Notes under the pieces: model-generated
What the model was told of the DNA's origin: nothing
What the model saw: only the letters and a program-made list of their open reading frames with translations
The model's database searches: none
Program-made: the position numbers and the translations under genes
Shown: positions 35,262 to 43,706 of the stretch, piece after piece
Layout of the letters: each line of letters begins with the position of its first letter
How positions within the stretch are numbered: the stretch's first letter is position 1
Assembly (NCBI RefSeq): GCF_900111175.1
Contig: NZ_FOGI01000004.1
Coordinates: 372,001 to 436,000, forward strand
Length of the DNA stretch: 64,000 nt
Source of the DNA: Actinokineospora terrae
GTDB taxonomy: Bacteria; Actinomycetota; Actinomycetes; Mycobacteriales; Pseudonocardiaceae
Reading direction: 5' to 3'

Positions 35262-35673
35262 GGGCGAACTGTAACGCCGGCGGGCCGCCAAGCGAGAAGG
35301 CCCGGATTGGACCGCCGGAAATACCTGACCGACCCCCATGTTGCCTGGTAGGCAATTACCGCCGAACGGGTGGCGGTTTACGACCCCCGATTCCACTTAC
35401 GGGCCTGAGCTGGGAGAACGCCGGATCGGAAGTGGGCCATACGGCCCGGTTCGGACCAACCGGGCACGTCGCTTTCTCGCTAGTGGACCGGCTACCCCCG
35501 ATGGGGTACTAATAAAGGGACCGCCGCCCCGGGGCGCTGGCTGGTTCCGCGACCGGGCTACCGATACGCTTCCCCCGATCGGTTCAGCAATACCCGGACC
35601 GCGGCCGGGACCGGCGATGGAATTAGCCGCCGGACCGGGCCGGGAAACGAACTCTCATCACGCGGAGGAAACC
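35262..35673 (+). promoter_or_regulatory. Long structured leader/promoter region of lsr2
   Basis: 412 bp without a gene. It contains TTGCC-tggta-GGCAA (35341-35355), ACCGCC-N8-GGCGGT (about 35358-35377) and TACCCC-cgat-GGGGTA (35493-35508). The last lies between a -35-like TGGACC (35484-35489) and a -10-like TACTAAT (35507-35513) spaced 17 bp, the only A/T-rich spot nearby. If this promoter is used, the lsr2 leader is about 155 nt. Promoter call is a proposal. Confidence 0.5.
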
Positions 35674-36012
35674 GTGGCGCAGAAGACAGTTGTGGAACTC
35701 GTCGACGACATCGACGGTGGCCGGGCGGACGAGACCGTCGCCTTCGCCATCGACGGCGTGGAGTTCCTGATCGACCTCTCGAGAGAGAACGCCGCACGAC
35801 TGCGAGATTCCCTCGCCCAGTACGTCGGGCACGCCAGGCGCACCGACGGCAGGAAAGCCCGCAACGGCGCCCTGCGCCGCTTCGGCCCGACCCGGCTGGA
35901 CAACCAGGCCATTCGGGAATGGGCGCGCTCCCAGGGGGAGAACATCGCCGAGCGCGGCCGCATCCCGCAGGCGCTGGTGACCAAGTTCCAGGAAGCCCAC
36001 GGCACCTCCTGA
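35674..36012 (+). CDS. lsr2: Lsr2 nucleoid-associated protein
   Basis: 112 residues from GTG at 35674 with GGAGGAA upstream. Lsr2 is the actinobacterial H-NS analogue that coats A/T-rich, often foreign, DNA. The N-terminal oligomerisation domain (AQKTVVELVDDIDGG to VEFLIDLSRENAARLRDSLAQYV) and the C-terminal DNA-binding domain (IREWARSQGENIAERGRIPQALVTKFQEAH) with the RGR minor-groove hook are both present. Length is standard. It could silence the A/T-richer segments of this window, such as 16320-16882. Confidence 0.97.
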   Translation: MAQKTVVELVDDIDGGRADETVAFAIDGVEFLIDLSRENAARLRDSLAQYVGHARRTDGRKARNGALRRFGPTRLDNQAIREWARSQGENIAERGRIPQALVTKFQEAHGTS

Positions 36013-36037
36013 GGGTGACCGCGGTCCCGGCGCCGCC

Positions 36038-36065
36038 GCCTGCCCGACACCCGCCACGGGCAGGC
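36038..36065. terminator. Hairpin between lsr2 and the convergent oxygenase gene
   Basis: GCCTGCCCG (36038-36046) pairs with CGGGCAGGC (36057-36065) around a 10-nt loop, 26 nt after the lsr2 stop and 22 nt before the convergent stop at 36088. Confidence 0.75.
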
Positions 36066-36087
36066 AGGCCGCCGAGGGCCGGGTTCG

Positions 36088-36933
36088 CTAGGCGGGCAGC
36101 CGGTGCGGCGAGGGGGCGGACCACGCACCGAGCCTGCGCACGGCGGCGACGACGGCGGGCTCGGGGGCTCCCAGGGCCCGGATGACCCCGCGCAGGTGCG
36201 GCGCGGCGGAGCGCAAGGACCTGGCCAGCGCCGTGGTCATCCCCCTGGGGTACGGGGAGCGGCCGTAGTGGTGGTGCGCCCAGGTGGGCAGCAGCGAGTA
36301 GCTCAGGTGCCCGATGGTGGGCTCGTAGAGCGGGACACCGAGCGCGAGCCGCCCGCGCAGCGGTGGGCGGTGCAGGAAGGCGTAGATCACGTCCGCGTCG
36401 GGGGTGCGGCGCAGCAGCGGGCGGATCTCGCGCAGGTAGCCGCGCATGGCGTCGGTCGAGCCGGGCACCTCGTCCGGGTCGAGACCGACGAGCGCGGCGG
36501 TGGCGCGCTGCTCGTGCAGGTAGCGGTCGGCGTGGGCCTTGGTCAGGGGGTAGCCCGCGCGGCGGACCACGGCCAGGAACGACGACACCTCGGCGCAGTG
36601 CACCCACAGCAGCAGTTCCGGGTCGTCGATCCGGTAGGTCTCCCCGGTGTCGGGGTCGGTCGCGCGCAACGCGCGGTGCACAGCGCGGACCCTCGCGGAG
36701 GCGGCGTGTGCCTCTTGCACCGTGCCGTAGGTGGTGACGCCGACGAAGTCCGCCGTGCGCTTGAGCCTGCCGAGCGGGTCGGTGCGGAAGTCGGAGTTCT
36801 GCACGATGGCCGCGACCGCCCTCGGGTGCAGCGCTTGCAGGTAGAGGCTCCGGACGCCGCCGAGCCACATCGCCGGGTCGGCGTGCAGTTGCCAGGTCAC
36901 CGAGTCCGGTCCGAACAGCCCGCGTTCGCCCAT
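36088..36933 (-). CDS. DUF2236/MpaB-family oxygenase-like protein
   Basis: 281 residues from ATG at 36933. Motifs fit the latex-clearing-protein/DUF2236 family: the start GLFGPDSVTWQLHADPAMWLGGVRSLYLQALHPRAVAAI, the segment TYGT then ASARVRAVHRAL, and LLLWVHCAEVSSFL. The histidines in ALHP, RVRAVHR and WVH are the likely haem or metal ligands of the family. Characterised relatives are latex-cleaving or oxygenase enzymes; for most members the substrate is unknown. Confidence 0.88.
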   Translation of the reverse strand: MGERGLFGPDSVTWQLHADPAMWLGGVRSLYLQALHPRAVAAIVQNSDFRTDPLGRLKRTADFVGVTTYGTVQEAHAASARVRAVHRALRATDPDTGETYRIDDPELLLWVHCAEVSSFLAVVRRAGYPLTKAHADRYLHEQRATAALVGLDPDEVPGSTDAMRGYLREIRPLLRRTPDADVIYAFLHRPPLRGRLALGVPLYEPTIGHLSYSLLPTWAHHHYGRSPYPRGMTTALARSLRSAAPHLRGVIRALGAPEPAVVAAVRRLGAWSAPSPHRLPA

Positions 36934-37298
36934 GCCCCGAGTGTGCCACGAAAGCGGCGCATCGTATCGGGGCGCGCACCCCCGCGCCCAGCGGCGGCTA
37001 GTGCGACGAACCCTCGTATTCCACATTTCAGAATCATCCGAAAGTAGGGAAGCGGTCGAATCAGGCAGTCCGCTGCCGGTTCGCCGACAAGGCCACCACC
37101 AGCGGGAACGGGGTAAAAACACCAGGTTGCACCGTGTGAGGGAATTCACCGATTTCGCGATTAACCAGCGCTATCGCCCGCCGTTGTCGAGCGCCCTTAA
37201 CAAAGGGTTCACCCGGCCCGGTTTCGATTCACTCGAAGGTGGCATATGGTCGCGACCGGCGAATCGCGTTGCATCCCAGATCCCAGGGGGACCCGTTC
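36934..37298 (+). promoter_or_regulatory. 365-bp upstream region of the glycan operon
   Basis: No gene seen. The stretch is richer in A/T than its surroundings and holds two small inverted repeats, CCCTT-aaca-AAGGG (37194-37207) and TTCGA-ttcac-TCGAA (37223-37237), followed by the A/T-rich spot GGCATATGG. An AGGGGG ribosome-binding site precedes the start at 37299. These are candidate control sites for the six-gene operon. Confidence 0.5.
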
Positions 37299-38060
37299 GT
37301 GACCCAGGCACAACTCACCCCGACCACCCCCGCGTCCCCGACCAGGCAAGCTAGGCGCGACCCGGTCGACGTCGAGGTGGTCATCCCGGCGTTCAACGAG
37401 GCGCGGCGGCTGCGCGAGTCGCTGGCGGCGACCTCGCGGTACCTGGCGACCCGGTCGTGGTCGTCGCGGATCGTGGTGGTGGACAACGGCAGCGCGGACA
37501 CGACCTCCCGGGTGGCCAGACGCGCGGTGACCGGTGTGCCGGTGCAGGTCATCGGCTGCGCGATCGCGGGCAAGGGCGCCGCGGTGCGCCGGGGCATGAT
37601 GACCAGCACCGCCCGCTACGTGGGGTTCGTCGACGCGGACCTGGCGACGCCGATCGACGCGCTCGGCGAGGCGCTGGCCGCGCTGGAGGCGGGCGCGACG
37701 GCGGTGATCGGCTCCCGGTACGCCGGTGGCGCCGCGATCCTGCGCAGGCAGCCGGTGGCCAGGCGGGTCGGCGGTGCGGCGTTCCGGGCGCTGGCCAGGC
37801 GGATGGTGCCCGGGGTCGCCGACACCCAGTGCGGCTTCAAGTTCTTCGAGCGGACCGCGGTGCAGCGCGCCCTCGCCGGGTGCGCGGTCACCGGGTTCGC
37901 CTTCGACGTCGAACTCCTGCGCGGTGTGCGGGCCCAGGGCGGCACGGTGGTCGAGCTGCCGGTCGCCTGGAGCGACGACGCCAGGTCCACCCTCCGCCCG
38001 CTGCGCGACGGCCTGCCCGCCTTCCGCGCCGCGCTGACCCTGCTGGGAGCCCGCCCGTGA
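37299..38060 (+). CDS. Glycosyltransferase family 2, dolichyl-phosphate-sugar-synthase-like
   Basis: 253 residues from GTG at 37299, chosen for the AGGGGG site. GT-A fold: VEVVIPAFNEARRLRESL, IVVVDNGSADTT, the metal-binding FVDADLATP and the acceptor segment DTQCGFKFF. The last is the pattern of dolichyl-phosphate glucosyl/mannosyltransferases, so it probably charges polyprenyl phosphate with a sugar at the inner membrane face. No membrane helix. First gene of the operon; its stop overlaps the next start (GTGA). Confidence 0.92.
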   Translation: MTQAQLTPTTPASPTRQARRDPVDVEVVIPAFNEARRLRESLAATSRYLATRSWSSRIVVVDNGSADTTSRVARRAVTGVPVQVIGCAIAGKGAAVRRGMMTSTARYVGFVDADLATPIDALGEALAALEAGATAVIGSRYAGGAAILRRQPVARRVGGAAFRALARRMVPGVADTQCGFKFFERTAVQRALAGCAVTGFAFDVELLRGVRAQGGTVVELPVAWSDDARSTLRPLRDGLPAFRAALTLLGARP

Positions 38061-39475
38061 CCGCACTCGAGGCGTTGCGCGGCCGTTCGGTGCTGCTGCT
38101 GAACTGGCGCGACATCCACCACCCCCGCGCCGGGGGCGCCGAGCTGTACGCCCACCAGGTGGCCCGCCGCTGGGTGGCGGCCGGGGTGAAGGTCACCTGG
38201 CTGACCGCGCGCCCGCCGGGGTCGCCGGGCCGGGACGTGGTCGACGGCGTGCAGGTGCTGCGGCGCGGCGGCGAGTTCACCCTCTACCCGGCGGCGGCCG
38301 CGTCGATGCTGCGCTACGGCGGGTTGTTCGACGCGGTGCTGGACTGCCAGAACGGGATCCCGTTCTTCGCCCCCGCGTTCGTGCCGAGGTCGACGGCGGT
38401 GGTGCAGGTGGTGCACCACGTCCACCAGGAGCAGTTCGGCGCGCACTTCGGCAAGCCGGTCGCCGCGGTCGGTCGGCTGCTGGAGGGGCCGGTCAGCAGG
38501 CGGGTCTACCGCGACCGGGCGATGGTGGCGGTGTCGCCGTCGACCCGCCGGGAGATGCGGTCGGCGCTGGGCGTGCGCGGGCCGGTGTTCGTGGTGCCCA
38601 ACGGAAACGAGCCGCCCGCGCACCGGGCCGGTCCCCGCGACCCGGAGCCGACGGTCGTGCTGGTGAGCCGCCTGGTCGCGCACAAGCGGGTGGACCGGTT
38701 GCTGCGCGCGCTGCCGGAGGTGGTCGCGGCGGTGCCGAACCTGCGGGTCGAGGTGATCGGCGACGGCAAGCAGCGGCGCGCGCTCGAACTGCTCGCGGGC
38801 GAGCTGGGCCTGCGCGGCACGGTCCGCTTCCGCGGCAGGCTCTCCGACGAGCGGCGCGACGAGCTGATGCAGCGCGCCTGGCTGACGACGTCGACCTCCC
38901 AGGGCGAGGGGTGGGGCTGCACGGTGCTGGAGGCGGCCCGGTTCGGCGTGCCGTGCCTGGCGCTGGCGGCGGCGGGGATCGACGACTCGGTGCGGCACGG
39001 CAGGACCGGGTGGCTGGTGTCCGACGTGGACGGGTTCGGTGTCGCGCTGGTGCACGCGCTGGCCGAGTTGGCCGACGACGGCACGGCGGCGCGGATGTCG
39101 GACGACTGCCGGGACTGGGCGTCGGCGTTCACCTGGGACCGCAGCGCGGAACTGCTGGCCGGGGTGGTGCTGGGCGAGATCAGTCGGCGGGCGGGCACCG
39201 GCGCCACGCGGGTCAAGGAGCGCAGGTCGGCGCGGTCGGACATGGTCACGGCGGTGCGGTTCCGGGTGCCGCTGGACGTGGAACCGCCGCGGGGCAGGCG
39301 GACCGACCAGGTGCGGATCGTCGGCGACCTGGGCAGCGCGCTGCTGCACGGGTGCGACGAACTCGACGCGGAGGCCGTGCTGGCGCGGTGGAACGTCGAG
39401 CCGGTGAGCATCGAGTTGGCGACCGAGGAGCACCTGCTGACCGGGGTCGCGGTACCGACCACGGCGAAAGCGTGA
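38057..39475 (+). CDS. Glycosyltransferase family 4
   Basis: 472 residues from GTG at 38057. GT-B fold: LLLNWRDIHHPRAGGAELYAHQVARRW at the N-terminus, VVHHVHQEQFG, VLVSRLVAHKRVDRLLRALPEVV in the middle and the donor-site segment SQGEGWGCTVLEAARFGVPCLA with its EX7E-type glutamates. After residue about 385 the protein has a further 85-residue tail (VTAVRFRVPLDVEPPRG) not needed for the fold. Cotranscribed and translationally coupled on both sides (4-nt overlaps). Confidence 0.92.
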   Translation: MTALEALRGRSVLLLNWRDIHHPRAGGAELYAHQVARRWVAAGVKVTWLTARPPGSPGRDVVDGVQVLRRGGEFTLYPAAAASMLRYGGLFDAVLDCQNGIPFFAPAFVPRSTAVVQVVHHVHQEQFGAHFGKPVAAVGRLLEGPVSRRVYRDRAMVAVSPSTRREMRSALGVRGPVFVVPNGNEPPAHRAGPRDPEPTVVLVSRLVAHKRVDRLLRALPEVVAAVPNLRVEVIGDGKQRRALELLAGELGLRGTVRFRGRLSDERRDELMQRAWLTTSTSQGEGWGCTVLEAARFGVPCLALAAAGIDDSVRHGRTGWLVSDVDGFGVALVHALAELADDGTAARMSDDCRDWASAFTWDRSAELLAGVVLGEISRRAGTGATRVKERRSARSDMVTAVRFRVPLDVEPPRGRRTDQVRIVGDLGSALLHGCDELDAEAVLARWNVEPVSIELATEEHLLTGVAVPTTAKA

Positions 39476-41946
39476 CCCAGGCGGCGGACGAACCGGCGCT
39501 GGCCCGCGCCGGGCTGCTGGTCGCCGGTGCGACGGTCGTGGTGAGCCTCGTCAGCTACGCGTACGGGATCGTGTTGGCGCACGGGCTGCCCAGCGCCGAG
39601 TACGCCGTGTTCGCCTCCGGTCAGACGTTGTTGCTGCTGGCCGGGACGGCCGCGTCGGCCGCGGTGCCGTGGGCGTTGGCGAGGGCGGTGAAGGCGCACC
39701 CGGCTGGGACACCCCAGCGGCGCGCGGCGATGGCGCACGCGTTGGCGGTCGGTGTGCTCGGGTCTGTTCCCGCGGCGCTGGTCGTCGCCGCGGTGACCGC
39801 GGTGTACGCGCCGTTCCCCGCTGTCGCCGCAGTCGCCGCCGCGGTCGTCGCGATCGTGCTGTCCGGGTGCGCGGTCGGCTGGTTGCAGGGTGAGCAAAGG
39901 TTTGCGCGGCTGGCGGCGCTGCGGGTCGCGGAGGTCGTGACCAGGGTCGGTGCCGGGGCTGCCGCGATCGCGCTGGGGTTCGGCGCGGCCGGGGCGCTGG
40001 GGGCGTTCGTCGTGGGGTCGGTGGTGTTGTCGGTCGGCGGTCTCGTGGCGCGGGCGGGCGGGGCGCGGGCCTGGGCGGACCTGTCGTGGCGGCGCGGTGT
40101 GGTGCGGGACCGGGCTCAGTGGGCCGAGACGGCCGGGTTGAGCGCTGTGCAGGCGTTGCTGGGTGTGGTCACGGCGGCGGACATCGCGTTGGCGCCGGTC
40201 GTCGCCGGGACCGGCCCGGACACGGCCGCGTACCAGTTGGCGGCGGCGCTGGGTCGGGTCCCGTTGTTCGTCGCGGCGGCGTTGGCGGTGGTCGCCTTCC
40301 CCCGGCTGCCGAACCGTGCTGTGACGAAGGAGGCTGTGACAAAGGAGATGGTGTCCACCTACGGATGGCTGGCGCTTCCGGCGACGGCCGTCCTGGTGAC
40401 CGCTCCCCCGCAGGTCGTGTCGTGGCTGGTGCCCGCGCACCTGGCAGGCGCGACCTCGCTGTTGCCGTTGACGGCCGTGACCGGACTCGGACTCGGCCTG
40501 ATGACCCTGGCCGCGACTGTCCTCCAGGCACAGGGTGCTTACCGCAAAACCGTTGCGGCACTGGCTGTCGCGGCCGTGCTCATGGCTGCCGGGACGGCCG
40601 TCGGGTGGCATTCCTGGGGGATCGCCACGGGTGTGTGCCTTGCGGCTCTCGTGGCCGCGGGTGTGCTGATCACGGCGGCTCGCCTGCCACTCCCCTGGGC
40701 GTCGCTGGTCGTTGCGTTGGTGGCAGGCGTGGTGCTGTGGCAGGCGGCGCGCTGGGCTCCCGCGTGGATGGTCGCCACCGTGCTCGTGGGAGTCGTTGTG
40801 CTGCGCGGTGTTCGCAAGCCGAGGCAAGCGAGCGCGGGACCACGGCTGCGGGTGCTGCACCTGGGGTTCGAGGACCCCGCCCTGCCGGGGTCCGGTGGCG
40901 GCGCGGTGCGGACGCACGAGATGAACCGCAGGCTGGCCCGCAACCACGACATCACGGTCCTGACCACCCGCTGGCCGGGGTGCGTCGACCGGGTCCAGGA
41001 CGGGGTCCGCTACGAGCACGTCGGCATCGGCAGTGGCCGCACCCACCTCGGGCGGATCGCGGGCTACGCCGTCGCGCTGCCGTTCGTGTCCCGCCGCCAC
41101 GCCGCCGACCTGGTGGTGGAGGACTTCTTCGCGCCGGTGTCGAGCATCGGCGCTCCACTATGGACCGGTCGGCCGACGCTCGGGGTGGTGCAGTGGCTCA
41201 ACGCCGGGGAGAAGTCGCGCCAGTACCGGCTGCCGTTCTTCCTGGTCGAGCGGGCCGGGGTGCGCACGCACCGCAGGCTGGTGGCGGTGTCGGAGGGCAT
41301 CGCGCGGCGGCTGCGCGCGATGAACGCCTCGGCCGAGGTGGAGGTCGTCGCCAACGGGGTGGACGCCGCGGCGTTCGAGGTCACCGCGCCCCGGGGTGAC
41401 GACGTCGTGTTCGTCGGCAGGCTGGAGATCGCGCAGAAGGGCCTCGACCTGCTGCTCGCCGCCTTCGCCGGGCAGGCGGACCGGCTGCCGGGCGACTTGG
41501 TGCTCGCCGGGACCGGCCCGGACGAACGGCGTCTGCGGGCGGCGGCGGCCGAGCACGGGATCGAGCGGCGGGTGCGGTTCGCAGGCTGGGTCAGCGGCGC
41601 GGCCAAGTACCGGCTGTACGCGGGCGCTCGGGTGGTCGCGGTGCCGTCGCGGTTCGAGACCTTCGGCATGGTGGCGCTGGAGGCCGCCGCGTGCGGGAGC
41701 CCGGTGGTGGCCTTCGACATCGACTGCCTGCGCGAGGTCGTGCCGGAGTCGGCCGGGGTGCTGGTGCCCGCGTTCGACACCGCGGCGTACGGCCGCGCGC
41801 TGGCCGACCTGGCCACCGACCAGGCGCGGGTGGAGCGGCTGGGCAGCGGCGGGCGCCACCTCGCCCGCGCGTACTCGTGGGACCGGCTGGCCATGGACCA
41901 GGACCGGGTGTATCGGGCCGCGGTCCGGGATTGGCAGGAGAGGTGA
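39472..41946 (+). CDS. Fusion of a polysaccharide flippase-like membrane domain and a family 4 glycosyltransferase
   Basis: 824 residues from GTG at 39472. Residues 1 to about 445 form some twelve hydrophobic helices like a Wzx/MurJ-type exporter (LLVAGATVVVSLVSYAYGIVLAHGLPSAEYAVFASGQTLL at the start). Residues about 456-824 are a GT-B enzyme: LRVLHLGFEDPALPGSGGGAVRTHEMNRRL, VFVGRLEIAQKGLDLLLAAF and PSRFETFGMVALEAAACGSPVVAF. No stop or frame change lies between the parts; the junction VVVLRGVRKPRQASAGPRLRV is continuous. Flippases and glycosyltransferases are normally separate, so this looks like a chain-assembly and export fusion. Which sugar is moved is unknown. Confidence 0.9.
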   Translation: MTQAADEPALARAGLLVAGATVVVSLVSYAYGIVLAHGLPSAEYAVFASGQTLLLLAGTAASAAVPWALARAVKAHPAGTPQRRAAMAHALAVGVLGSVPAALVVAAVTAVYAPFPAVAAVAAAVVAIVLSGCAVGWLQGEQRFARLAALRVAEVVTRVGAGAAAIALGFGAAGALGAFVVGSVVLSVGGLVARAGGARAWADLSWRRGVVRDRAQWAETAGLSAVQALLGVVTAADIALAPVVAGTGPDTAAYQLAAALGRVPLFVAAALAVVAFPRLPNRAVTKEAVTKEMVSTYGWLALPATAVLVTAPPQVVSWLVPAHLAGATSLLPLTAVTGLGLGLMTLAATVLQAQGAYRKTVAALAVAAVLMAAGTAVGWHSWGIATGVCLAALVAAGVLITAARLPLPWASLVVALVAGVVLWQAARWAPAWMVATVLVGVVVLRGVRKPRQASAGPRLRVLHLGFEDPALPGSGGGAVRTHEMNRRLARNHDITVLTTRWPGCVDRVQDGVRYEHVGIGSGRTHLGRIAGYAVALPFVSRRHAADLVVEDFFAPVSSIGAPLWTGRPTLGVVQWLNAGEKSRQYRLPFFLVERAGVRTHRRLVAVSEGIARRLRAMNASAEVEVVANGVDAAAFEVTAPRGDDVVFVGRLEIAQKGLDLLLAAFAGQADRLPGDLVLAGTGPDERRLRAAAAEHGIERRVRFAGWVSGAAKYRLYAGARVVAVPSRFETFGMVALEAAACGSPVVAFDIDCLREVVPESAGVLVPAFDTAAYGRALADLATDQARVERLGSGGRHLARAYSWDRLAMDQDRVYRAAVRDWQER

Positions 41947-41949
41947 GGC

Positions 41950-42714
41950 GTGCGGGTCATCGGTGAGCACGAGCGGGACGCGTTGGCGGCGGAGGGCTAC
42001 CTGGGGGTGGCGGACCTGTTCGACCAGGACGAGATCGCGGAGGTGGCCGGGCACCTGGACGGCCTGTTCGACCGCTTCGGCGACCTGCCCCCGGCGAGTG
42101 TCCTCGACCTCGGCGCGAGCGACGGCGAGTTCGGCTCGCAGGTACCGGAGATCCTGTACCCCTCGGTGTTGTCGCCTGGGTTGCGGCGCACGGCGGTGTT
42201 CCAGCGCGCCAAGGCCCTGGCCAGGCAGGTGCTCGGCGCGGGAACGTGGTTCCGCTTCGACCACAGCATCCGCAAACCGCCCGGCTGCGGCTTCGAGACC
42301 GTGTGGCACCAGGACCGCGTCCACAAGCGGTCCGGGTTGCCGGAGCAGCGCCTCAACATCTGGATCCCGACCGGACCGGTCACCGCCTCGGACGGCTGCA
42401 TGCGCTACGTCCCGCGCAGCCACCTCAACGGGGTCCTCCCGCACGAACCGGTCCCCGGCCGCCGCGGCGCCCTGCGCACGGTCGGCGCCACCGACGCGGA
42501 CGCCGTCGACGTCCCCTTACCGGTCGGCGGGGCCGCCCTGCACCTGTTCGAGACCGTCCACAGCGCCCACCCGAACCAGGGGAAGTCGACCCGCACCGCA
42601 TGGATACTCCAGTTCACCCACCCCAGGACCGTGCTCCCCACCGCGACGCTGCTGCACCGAGCCGTCTACTTCGGACAGACCAGGACCTGGCGCGGGAAGG
42701 CGGTGGCCCGGTGA
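41950..42714 (+). CDS. Phytanoyl-CoA dioxygenase (PhyH) family Fe(II)/2-oxoglutarate enzyme
   Basis: 254 residues from GTG at 41950, 3 nt after the previous stop. The iron ligands are His120 and Asp122 in WHQDRVH and probably His204 in ETVHSAHPN; Arg215 would bind 2-oxoglutarate. Family members hydroxylate or desaturate small molecules, including sugars and lipid tails. Within this operon it could modify the glycan or its lipid carrier; that is inference. Codon 190 is TTA (42517-42519), unlike all other leucine codons of the operon that I checked, so translation may depend on a bldA-type tRNA. Confidence 0.85.
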   Translation: MRVIGEHERDALAAEGYLGVADLFDQDEIAEVAGHLDGLFDRFGDLPPASVLDLGASDGEFGSQVPEILYPSVLSPGLRRTAVFQRAKALARQVLGAGTWFRFDHSIRKPPGCGFETVWHQDRVHKRSGLPEQRLNIWIPTGPVTASDGCMRYVPRSHLNGVLPHEPVPGRRGALRTVGATDADAVDVPLPVGGAALHLFETVHSAHPNQGKSTRTAWILQFTHPRTVLPTATLLHRAVYFGQTRTWRGKAVAR

Positions 42715-43706
42715 CGGTCGAGCTCGGCGGCGCGCGCAAGGTCCTGGTGGTGGGCAACTTCGGCAACGGCAACACCGGCGACGAGGCGTTGCTGGCCAGG
42801 GCGCTCGCGGAGCTCGAGCCCGGCACCGAGGTCAGCGTGCTGTCCCGCAACCCCAGGCTGGTCGAGTGGACCCACGGGGTGGCGGCGCGCCCCGTGGCGG
42901 CGGTGTCGTTCGCGGCCGGGCTGCGGTGGTGCGACGCGGTGCTGGTGGTCGGCGGCGGGATGTTCGGGTCCGGGTTGCCGCCGCTGGTCCGGTTGCTGCC
43001 CACGGTGGTCGAGGCGACGCACCGGGCGGGGCGGGCGACGTTCTACCTGGCGATCGGGGTGTACCCGGGTACACCGAGACCGGTCCTGCGCAGACTCCGG
43101 TCGGCCGCGATGTTCGGCAGGCTCACCGTCCGCGACGACCTGTCCGCCCGGACGTTGGGCGTCCCGGTGCCCGTGGTCGGTGACCTCGCGCTCGACCTGC
43201 CACCCGCCCCGCCCGAAGCGGCGGACCTGGCACTCGCCGGAGCAGGTGTGGACGCCACCAAGCCGCTGCTCCTGTTGTCCCTCAAGGCACTTCCCGACAG
43301 CACCAGGATGGCCGCGCTGCACCGCACCTGCCTCGAAGCCGCCGTCCGGTGGCGGGAACGCGGTGGCGAGGTAGCCGCGCTCGCGCTGTCGACCCATGCC
43401 GACTACGGGCTGGGCCTGGCGCAACGTGACGCCGCGCTCGCCGCGGAACTGGGCATCGGGTTGCCCGTGATCGGACCCCAACTCCCCCCGGCGTTGGCCA
43501 AGGCCGTCGTCGGCCGCGCGGCGGGTGTCCTCGGCCTGCGCCTGCACGCGCTGGTGTTCGCGGCGGGCACGGGCGTGCCGTTCGCCGGGTTCGACTGGGA
43601 GGAGAAGTCCAAGGCGTTCCTCACCGAACACGGCGGCACGGTGATTGCCCCAGGCGGAGCGGGTCGCTGGGTGGACGAGACCTTGGCCGGGGTGGTCACC
43701 CGGTGA
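42711..43706 (+). CDS. Polysaccharide pyruvyl transferase family protein
   Basis: 331 residues from GTG at 42711 overlapping the previous stop by 4 nt. The start VLVVGNFGNGNTGDEALLARAL is the family signature, as in CsaB and WcaK, and the C-terminal half has GLRLHALVFAAGTGVPFAGFDWEEKSKAFL. Such enzymes put ketal pyruvate on cell-wall or capsule sugars, giving the glycan negative charge and, in some bacteria, a docking site for SLH-domain proteins. No SLH protein is seen in the window. Confidence 0.92.
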   Translation: MTVELGGARKVLVVGNFGNGNTGDEALLARALAELEPGTEVSVLSRNPRLVEWTHGVAARPVAAVSFAAGLRWCDAVLVVGGGMFGSGLPPLVRLLPTVVEATHRAGRATFYLAIGVYPGTPRPVLRRLRSAAMFGRLTVRDDLSARTLGVPVPVVGDLALDLPPAPPEAADLALAGAGVDATKPLLLLSLKALPDSTRMAALHRTCLEAAVRWRERGGEVAALALSTHADYGLGLAQRDAALAAELGIGLPVIGPQLPPALAKAVVGRAAGVLGLRLHALVFAAGTGVPFAGFDWEEKSKAFLTEHGGTVIAPGGAGRWVDETLAGVVTR

